Assembly (NCBI GenBank): GCA_900128565.1
Contig: LT636263.1
Span: forward strand, 1-11,373
DNA: 11,373 nucleotides
Direction: 5' to 3'
Origin: Stramenopiles sp. TOSAG23-6
Taxonomy: Eukaryota; Sar
Below the pieces are notes generated by a model. The model saw nothing but the letters and a program-made list of their open reading frames with translations, was not told the origin of the DNA and ran no database searches. The stretch's first letter is position 1; each line of letters begins with the position of its first letter. The translations under genes were made by a program, and so were the position numbers. This document shows positions 1-5,568 of the stretch, piece by piece.

Positions 1-128
1 AAATATTTTCAAACATTTGAAAATGGTTAGGTATGATTTTTTTTTTTTTTTTATTTTTTTTTTTTTAGTAAAAAAAATTGAAAAAAAAAAAAGTTTTAGG
101 GTTAGGGTTAGTAAAAAATAGAACGTAC
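1..128 (-). other. Intron of the TPR gene (3' end outside window)
   Basis: On the minus strand it begins GTACGTTC directly after a TPR helix. It then holds two TTAGGG-type units (96-111), several poly-T/poly-A runs, ACTAAA and TACCTAAC (26-33). TACCTAAC is also present in the second deaminase intron and in the RAD52 intron. The acceptor is not in the window. A 9-bp perfect inverted repeat (attttcaaa / tttgaaaat, about 5-24) lies near the edge. Confidence 0.55.
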
Positions 129-626
129 AAGTTGAAAAGACATACGCCAATGGTGAAGAGATTCTTGTCTTCTTCCAAGACTTTGTAATAACAATGCAAA
201 GTTATTTCGTGGTGTTGCACTTTTTGCAGATAATGATGGAGATGATGTAATGGCAAGTTCAAAATAATGAATTGCTTCATGTAATACCCATTCATTAGTA
301 GACTTTGCACTTGTTTCAATTTTCTTAGATAATCCCACTGCAAGATTACCAAGTGTTTGTCTATGATTAGGTTGTATCTGTAGAGCTTGTTTCCAAACAG
401 ATATGGCTTTTTTATACAATTCTTGTTTCCAAAGTGAGTTTGCTTTTGATAATAAAGTAGTAATGTTTGAATCTTCATTAGATGTCAAACCAAGTTTTAT
501 TGTTTTCGTAGGAGTCTGTTCTTGCTGGACTAATACCAACGGTTCCGATACAAAAGCACATGTGACAGATAATAGTATGCATATAAAGAATCCATGTAAC
601 GATACATGTTTTAGTAGCATCCTCAT
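1..626 (-). CDS. TPR-repeat protein with N-terminal signal/anchor, 3' part outside window
   Basis: The first ATG of the frame is at 626; the frame stays open above it only through non-ATG codons. Residues 1-25 (MRMLLKHVSLHGFFICILLS and on to VTCAFVSEP) form a basic start plus a hydrophobic stretch, read as a signal peptide or anchor. From about residue 55 two to three TPR-like helix pairs follow, with the usual spacing: ANSLWKQELYKKAISVWKQA, then a longer unit ending FELAITSSPSLSAKSATPRN, then FALLLQSLGRRQESLHHWRM. TPRs are protein-binding scaffolds, so a partner-binding role on the luminal or outer side is inferred; the partner is unknown. The last TPR helix is cut after SFQL, where a GTACGT 5' splice site (128 downward) opens an intron that reaches the left edge, so the C-terminus is missing. 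A GTATGT 17 bases earlier is a competing donor. Exon 129-626 gives 166 codons. Confidence 0.7.
96..111 (+). repeat. Interstitial telomere-type repeat, TTAGGG x2 plus TTAG
   Basis: TTAGGGTTAGGGTTAG lies inside the TPR intron. It is too short to be a telomere and there is unique coding sequence on its right side. Confidence 0.85.
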
Positions 627-1113
627 ACTTTGTGTGTGTGATAGATTTACGATTGAAAATGATATTGATGCTGAGAAAGAACTTTGAGATCGATCACGAT
701 TTAGAATCAAAAAAAAGACGGGATTTTCGGGACTTTTAAAATTTAATAAATACAAAAAGCAGATAATTTTTTATTCTATTATTAATATTATGTCATTATT
801 TATAACAAACAATTCACTTCAATTATAATTTGCAATAAACACTATTAAAATTGTATTGAATTTCAAATATAAAATTTTTCTATTTCTCTTGACAACACAA
901 TTCTTCATCAATAACATCAATAAAATGAGTATTATATAACCCCTAACCCTCCACCATCTGGAAACATTTTCGAAACGTTTCAAAACAGGAATAATAAGGG
1001 CTAACCCTAACCCTTACAACTAACTAATTGAATACTATATTCAATATTGTAGTGAATTCATATTTTTTTTTCAATTGTACTGATTTATTCTAGATATTTC
1101 AAATTTCACTATA
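627..1113. promoter_or_regulatory. Spacer between deaminase 3' end and TPR gene start
   Basis: This 487-bp AT-rich spacer should hold the deaminase 3' UTR and the TPR promoter, since both genes run leftward. A (TG)5 run at 631-640 lies immediately 5' of the TPR ATG. On the minus strand a pyrimidine-rich stretch ending TTTCTCAG lies about 50-60 bases upstream of that ATG, which could be an acceptor for a 5' UTR intron. CCCTAA-type motifs sit at 940-950 and 1001-1016. I see no convincing ORF or RNA gene. Confidence 0.45.
940..1016. repeat. Cluster of CCCTAA telomere-type boxes with inverted repeats
   Basis: CCCCTAACCCT lies at 940-950 and CTAACCCTAACCCT begins at 1001. The second copy is framed by TAAGGG (995-1000) and CCCTTA (1011-1016), a perfect 6-bp inverted repeat around a 10-base loop. 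Between the two boxes lies the palindrome GAAACGTTTC within a run of AAAC/GTTT words. Confidence 0.7.
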
Positions 1114-2263
1114 TTAACATTTCCTACCTAAATTTGCCATTCTTGTGTGAAATTTAGCTAATTGGCCAAGACCTGTATATTTTGATTGAATGTTGTTATT
1201 TCCTGAAGTCATCATTAAACGGTCCGCATCTGAACCAAATACTTGACGTACATGTAATTTTTAGAAAATATTGAAAAAAAAAAAACTTAAATTTGTTAGG
1301 TACAAAATTTACTATAAAAAAAAAAAAAAAAAACTCAAAATTGGTAAAAAAATATTCATAACGACGTACAGCTTTATCTACCCCTTTGAAATATTTTATA
1401 GTTTTCATTGATAAATTATCTGTAGAACTCTCAACAGCGACAAATATGCAATTAGAATGTAATTGAAAAACGGAACCCGGGAACATGTATGAGTGAAAAA
1501 TATGTTTACATTTTGAAAGATGAGTTGATTTGGTATGAAAAAAAAATTAAATTTGAAATTTAAATTTAAAATTCATGATGAAAAAATACATATGATTAAT
1601 GTTACCTTCAAGACATCGAACGAGAGCGGCAGATTTCACAGATGAGGAGAATACAACGAGTAATTCACGCGCTGCCATGATTGTTGCGATTCCCATCGTT
1701 AGAGTTCGTTTGGAAACATTTTCTATTTTTATATTGTATCTTTGTGACAATGCGAGTGCAGTATCGCGATTGATTCTTTTTTGACGTGTAAAAGACGCAA
1801 GAGATGAGCCTGGTTCGTTGCGAGCAACATGCCCATCATTCCCTACACCACAAAATAAAAGGTCAATTCCTCCCTTAGATTTAATTGCTTCTTCAAACCT
1901 TTTACACTCGGTATCAAGGTCTGGTGCCTGTCCATCGAGAATAAATACATTTCTGGGATCCATATTTACGTGACGCAAAAACACATTCCACAAGCTACAA
2001 TGCGTAGACATACAGAAATCTTTCTCAACACCAACGGCTTCATCTAAATTAAAAGATACACAATTTTCAAATGATAAAGTACCTTCCTTGTGGAACTTGA
2101 CCAGATATTTGAATATACCTGCGCAAGAACCATCACCTTTCGGAAAGCCTAATACAAAGTGTTTTTTCGTTTCGGTCGGTTCAAACTCAATAATTCTTTT
2201 TTTTATATACTCCGCTGTCCATAATGACAGTTGATCAGATTCAGCCTTAATTACAACTCTCAT
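1114..2263 (-). CDS. GNPDA: Glucosamine-6-phosphate isomerase/deaminase family protein (three exons)
   Basis: The family converts glucosamine 6-phosphate to fructose 6-phosphate plus ammonia in the cytosol. Exons by homology are 1590-2263, 1370-1484 and 1114-1251, giving 308 residues with stop TAA; the family usually has about 265-290. An in-frame stop at 2279-2281 supports the ATG at 2263. Family landmarks are FNLDE (residues 72-76, catalytic Asp74), GVGNDGH (139-145, Asp143 and His145), NEPGSSLAS with Glu150, TRxK (159-162), a retained phosphate-contact Lys210, and NHM then FQLH and KTIKYFKG. Oddly, the conserved substrate loop LPTGxTP reads FPKGDGS (40-46), and the normally invariant HPESY motif after VGL is replaced by FCMST. 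The catalytic set is kept but the sugar-phosphate pocket is changed, so the substrate may differ. Exon 3 (VRQVFGSDADRLMMTSGNNN onward) is lineage-specific. Both introns have unusual ends and are listed separately. Confidence 0.85.
1252..1369 (-). other. Deaminase intron 2, bounded by an 8-bp direct repeat
   Basis: The repeat TGTACGTC occurs at the end of exon 2 (1363-1370) and at the start of exon 3 (1245-1252). Keeping one copy gives an uninterrupted frame (DKAVRQVFGSD). The 118-base intron starts GTACGTC, contains a long poly-T run and TAAATTTTGTACCTAAC, and ends AAATTACAT before GTACGTC. A conventional reading using GTCGTT and the CAAG eight bases further on is also in frame (DKAVLFGSD) but uses a poor donor. 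Confidence 0.6.
1485..1589 (-). other. Deaminase intron 1 with no AG at its 3' end
   Basis: The family alignment is ungapped across the join: NHM then FPGSVFQLH here corresponds to NHMWTVSAFQQH in animal enzymes. The shared ATG at both borders limits the join to a three-base window. No AG dinucleotide exists between the donor and that join, so the intron reads GT...ACAT, or equally AT...AC if the boundary is slid. ATGTAT at the 5' border and ATACAT at the 3' border form a 6-bp terminal inverted repeat. Length is 105 bases. Confidence 0.7.
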
Positions 2264-2656
2264 TTTCGGCCTTTTATATTACAATATATTATATGAATTG
2301 TTTTTGGGTGTGCAGCACTGCGTTGCGAGAAAACTTCGTGAAGTTCTTGAGAGATCAAGATCATTAAATTTTAATTCTGATGGCCAAGACCATCATGATT
2401 TTTTTTTTAAATAGCTAATTTAATTCAACTTTTGGAGAACCCAGTGGATACCTTATTCCGTGAGATCGGCCTACCTGGCGCGGAGTATTGATCAAAATTA
2501 AACACGCTTTATCGCTTTAGAGGGAAAAAAATAGCCTCTATAGAAAGAAATCTGTCCTAAGTCATTGGATGAATGCAAAGGGACGATATCTTGATACATT
2601 TGAGAAAACATATAAGTAAAACAGCAAAAAAAAATTTAAAAGTAGCGAGAAAGTAA
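2264..2656. other. Unassigned 393-bp interval with hairpins and short open frames
   Basis: The interval lies between two divergent genes. It holds consecutive stems AACTT/AAGTT (2332-2345), CTTGA/TCAAG with a GAGA loop (2346-2359), and TGATGG/CCATCA (2378-2395), the last followed within three bases by T10 (2399-2408). A GC-richer patch follows at about 2435-2490, then a stem TAGAGG/CCTCTA (2518-2539). Plus-strand open stretches include 2411-2488 (reads LLENPVDTLFREIGLPGAEY) and 2492-2545. I do not recognise any of these as a known gene. Upstream regulatory DNA, a small structured RNA and exons of a missed gene are all possible. Confidence 0.3.
2573..2656 (+). other. Short upstream ORF ending directly at the next start codon
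   Basis: ATG at 2573 opens 27 codons (MQRDDILIHLRKHISKTAKK, then NLKVARK) that stop at TAA 2654-2656. The next codon, in the same frame, is the ATG of the zinc-finger gene. This arrangement could make the downstream start depend on reinitiation or readthrough. Whether it is translated is unknown. Confidence 0.35.
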
Positions 2657-3574
2657 ATGAAATTACATGCACAAAAGATTTTTCAAAAATCTTATGAAAA
2701 GGATTCTCTTCGAAAGTCTTTTTATTCTAATAAAGCGGGAAAACAAAGCACAGATGTCTTNTNCATACCAAACACGAAAGATATATNTNTNAAAAAACGA
2801 AATCTCAAAGTNANTAANGACGATTCACTGATAGAAAACAACAGAAATAAAATCTTTCATGATAAAATCTTTCATGAAAAAGATTCTCCTGAAGATACTG
2901 CTGTAACTGTCATTCAGAAAGAGCAAAAGTGTTGCCAAGAGTGTTGTACAGACAAGTCATTATGTGATACGTTAATTTTAGAGTTTACAGAAAAAGAGTT
3001 GGAAGATCTTAACTGCCTTCTCGGTGTAAATCCAAAAACGACGACTCATGAGAAACATACTCCTAGCATTTCTAGTATTTCTATTCCTCTTGGTGTTCCT
3101 AGAAATAATAATAACCCACCGAAGAAGTCGACAAAGAAGAATAGATCTACAAAAAACATGACAGATGAAAACTCTTTAAATGTATCAAATAAAAAACGGA
3201 AATATAGAGGTAGATCGATATGTCATTGGTGTAAACGAAAAGATTGCAAATGCTGCCAATGTTTCAATTGTGAAGCATGTGGCCATTATCCTAAACCTTG
3301 CAAAATTCCAAGATATTCAAAACGGCGATTGTGTAACAAATGTAATAGAAACAAGTTTCGATCTGGTTTGTGCAAAGCAAATATTATTACACGGGAGAAA
3401 CGAAAAAAAGACAATTTGAGAAAAAGAATGAGTAGAAAAAGTCCCTTATATTTTTTGACTTGTTCAGATAGATTTCACTGCGTTAATAGAACGTCTAAAG
3501 TTGGTACAATTTTAAATTACTTGTCTTTACATCGAAAGAAGAGTTTTGATAGTCATCTAAACAAGAAAGAATAA
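2657..3574 (+). CDS. Cysteine-rich protein with GATA-type zinc-finger spacing
   Basis: The 305-residue protein is basic and low-complexity at both ends. Residues 189-239 hold twelve cysteines, starting CHWCKRKDCKCCQCFNCEAC. Cys205-x2-Cys208-x17-Cys226-x2-Cys229 matches the class IV (GATA) zinc-finger spacing exactly, and RRLCNKCNRNK resembles the LCNACGL end of that finger. The conserved Trp of GATA fingers is absent and the extra upstream cysteines are not part of the standard domain, so a metal-binding, possibly DNA-binding nuclear protein is inferred. A second cluster lies at 92-103 (CCQECC...C). KKRK (179-182) and REKRKK (246-251) could serve as nuclear localisation signals. Eight N bases (2761-2818) leave seven residues undefined near the N-terminus; a frameshift hidden there cannot be excluded. 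An upstream ORF abuts the start codon. Confidence 0.6.
   Translation: MKLHAQKIFQKSYEKDSLRKSFYSNKAGKQSTDVXXIPNTKDIXXKKRNLKXXXDDSLIENNRNKIFHDKIFHEKDSPEDTAVTVIQKEQKCCQECCTDKSLCDTLILEFTEKELEDLNCLLGVNPKTTTHEKHTPSISSISIPLGVPRNNNNPPKKSTKKNRSTKNMTDENSLNVSNKKRKYRGRSICHWCKRKDCKCCQCFNCEACGHYPKPCKIPRYSKRRLCNKCNRNKFRSGLCKANIITREKRKKDNLRKRMSRKSPLYFLTCSDRFHCVNRTSKVGTILNYLSLHRKKSFDSHLNKKE
2847..2876 (+). repeat. 15-bp in-frame tandem duplication
   Basis: ATAAAATCTTTCATG occurs twice head to tail, encoding the repeated peptide KIFHD/KIFHE in the zinc-finger gene. Confidence 0.9.
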
Positions 3575-3823
3575 AGCATGGCTTTGTATGTACATTGAAA
3601 TGATAAAAATTTAATATTTTGCTTTTTTTGTGTTTGTTTTTCATTTTATCAGAACAAACCTGCTATTGATGCATGAATACTATTACGACGTAGACTCTAC
3701 ATGAAATATAAATATCAGTTTCAGTTATATGACAATACTATCAAATTTGTTCATTTTTTTCACAATACATTTGAAATTAAATTAATTTTTTTTTGACTAT
3801 TTTATTATATATCCAAAAAAGTG
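3575..3823. other. Convergent 3' spacer
   Basis: This 249-bp AT-rich stretch separates the convergent zinc-finger and RAD52 genes and presumably holds both 3' UTRs. I see no ORF, RNA gene or repeat beyond T runs. Confidence 0.4.
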
Positions 3824-5205
3824 TTACACAATTTTCTGTCGTTTAGGCAAAGACGAAATATTATGTTGATTATTATTATGATCATCGCGGCGTTTTAATT
3901 TTGAACCATCTTTTTGATTTTCTATGGTCTTCATAGTAGATTTCGTTTGTTCATCTTTGTGTCTGTTAGTACCAATAGTCATATCACCGTTGACATCTCC
4001 ATTTAAATCAATACTGGCGAGTGTATCATCATCAAATTGAGAAAATCCCGAATTTTCGAAATTTTCAAATTCATCTAACTCATTCTCTTCAATATTATTG
4101 ACTTGATCATTACTTTTTTGGTTTGGTATACTTTTCAACAGTGTTTCACCTACAACAACTCTAGAGGTAGATTGATTCTGTGTTACTTTATTATTGATAT
4201 TATTATCATAATTGTACAAATTTTCTTTGACATTATTATGATTATTCTTATTTCTATTTTCTGTAAATGGTTTTTTGAAAGCAGTATTATTCGTTTTTAC
4301 TATATTTTGTGATTTCGTGTCGTTTCTATTATCATTCATATTGTTGTAGTTGTTACAATTTGTATGATTAACATTTGTATTGTTGTAGTTTGTATGATTA
4401 TTATTTGTATTATTGAAATTTGTATTGTTATTGCCTTGACTCTTCTGTCTTGATTGTACATGTATTTTGGAAAAATATTTCAAAAAATATTCGTTAGGTA
4501 CAAAATTTAGTACGAAAAAAAAATAAATTCGAAATTAAAAAAAATAAAACATACCATTTGTCTTTCCTTTTGAATTTCTCTCAATCTTTGTTTTTTCCGT
4601 TCCATTTCGGCATTTTGTTGCTGCTGTTGCAGATTTGAATCACATGAATCTGATGATATTTGAGTAACTTTATATTGACCACGTCTGAATCCTCTTATGT
4701 GTTGCTTATCATATAAGCAATTGCCTAAAATATCACCGAAGAAACGTAGTGCTCTTTTATTAGCATCTGTGACTGCACTCTTTTTAGCGTTCTGTATCGA
4801 ATCACCTTTACTTTTCATCCCCTCAGATGTACCATAACCGATGTCCTCATGAAATGTACCGTCTCGTAATTCTACTCTAACAACAGCTGTGACTCCGACA
4901 GAATATCTGCCCCTTTCATCTGGACCGTCTATAAAATCTGGCGTGAGTTCATTTATACTAGAGCTCCAACCATTGTAACCAAAAATTCTATTCGCAATGG
5001 CTATAGAACGCCAGCCTTCTAAATAATGAACTTTGCTCCCCCCAGCGCCCTGTCTTTGGACAGTAAAGTCTGACCCTAGCTTTTGAGCGAGCTGACGCTG
5101 AATTTTATTCTGTTCAATTTTAGTAAACGCTGAGTTTCCAAAAACTGCAGGACGAATATCTGAAGGCTCTTCTGTAGAGCTTGCCGGTTGTGAAGCAGAT
5201 GACAT
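3824..5205 (-). CDS. RAD52: RAD52 homologous-recombination mediator (two exons)
   Basis: RAD52 anneals single strands and, in many eukaryotes, helps load RAD51 in the nucleus. Exon 4555-5205 starts at ATG (MSSASQ); the open frame above it has only a GTG. Residues 25-172 form the conserved ring/DNA-binding domain: KVHYLEGWRSIAIANRIFGY, NGWSSSI, VGVTAVVRVELRDGTFHEDI, GYGTSEGMKSKGDSIQNAKK, AVTDANKRALRFFGDILGNC. A Gln run (193-197) and a charged segment follow. Exon 2 (from 4444, or from 4459 in the alternative splice) encodes an Asn-rich tract built on a 30-bp repeat, an acidic patch (FSQFDDDTLASIDLNGDV) and a basic C-terminus ending LPKRQKIV that may be nuclear-targeting. Total length is 423 or 428 residues, close to human (418) and yeast (471) proteins. 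Stop is TAA. Stretches of strongly biased Asn in the tail are likely disordered. Confidence 0.92.
4359..4430 (-). repeat. 30-bp minisatellite coding for Asn/Thr-rich decapeptides
   Basis: TTTGTATGATTA recurs at 4359 and 4389, and a variant (TTTGTATTGTTA) at 4419, a 30-bp period. On the coding strand this gives ten-residue units such as TNNNHTNYNN and TNVNHTNCNN in the RAD52 tail. Confidence 0.8.
4445..4554 (-). other. RAD52 intron (GT-AG reading; alternative 3' end at 4460)
   Basis: The donor is GTATGT after codon 217. A conventional acceptor, AAGACAG (ending at 4445), gives an in-frame join RQM|KSQG and a 110-base intron. The alternative ends in TACAT at 4460, immediately before GTACAATC, also in frame (RQM|VQSRQKSQG), giving 95 bases and matching the 3' ends of both deaminase introns. 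The intron contains TACTAAATTTTGTACCTAAC, of which 17 bases are identical to deaminase intron 2. Confidence 0.75.
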
Positions 5206-5568
5206 TATTTGAATATTATGCACAATGATTCATCCAGAGGAATGCTCTTTTTCTGGTTTCGAACGCAGCGATATTAAAATGAAGAAAGAAATTTGTTCAA
5301 ATCAAAGTACTTTTTTTTTGATAATGATGGGGAGTTTTTGATGATGGGACATCAAAATTAAGAATGAGAATGACAAACCTGCTAATTCCTGAAAAGTGGG
5401 AAAAGTTCGATTTTTTTTTTTGCGAAAAAAAATAAATTTTTTGAGAATGGAGTGGACGTCGACGACAAGTTTACACACACACACACAGTGTAAGTGTAAT
5501 ATAAACACTGCGTTTAGAGCTTGTTTCCTCCCCTGTTGTCTTCGTCAACAGAATTAAATTCATCAAAG
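5206..5568. promoter_or_regulatory. Divergent promoter region of RAD52 and the SNARE gene
   Basis: These 363 bases lie between two head-to-head genes and must hold both promoters. Visible elements are T and A runs (5310-5319, 5411-5438) and a CA microsatellite at 5473-5487. A pyrimidine-rich tract (TTGTTTCCTCCCCTGTTGTC from 5521) ends in CAACAG shortly before the SNARE ATG and looks like a splice acceptor for a 5' UTR intron or trans-splicing. No TATA-like or other recognised box stands out. Confidence 0.45.
5473..5487 (+). repeat. CA dinucleotide microsatellite
   Basis: About seven CA units lie upstream of the SNARE gene. A similar run (5713-5726) lies in its intron. Confidence 0.9.

Noticed and set aside
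65-478. Minus-strand frame antisense-shifted to the TPR gene
   Set aside because: Low-complexity content, no ATG-supported domain, and it overlaps the TPR-coding frame that shows real repeats.
627-755. N-terminal extension of the TPR protein
   Set aside because: The frame is open only through a TTG start. The ATG at 626 is followed by a convincing signal peptide.
1485-1592. U12-type AT-AC intron in the deaminase gene
   Set aside because: The boundary can be slid to AT...AC, but the 5' end lacks ATATCCTT and I see no TTCCTTAAC-type branch site.
2269-2277. GCCTTTTAT, identical to the invariant U5 snRNA loop I (GCCUUUUAY)
   Set aside because: The flanks do not pair into the required stem, and the element overlaps the region just 5' of the deaminase start codon. 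A 9-mer match alone is weak.
1163-2391. TGGCCAAGACC present in deaminase exon 3 and in the 2264-2656 interval
   Set aside because: An 11-base match is expected by chance several times in a window of this size, and the flanks do not align.
2435-2500. Loose resemblance of the GC-richer patch to U4 or U2 snRNA segments
   Set aside because: Only scattered short matches, no consistent secondary structure, and no U6-pairing or branch-pairing motif.
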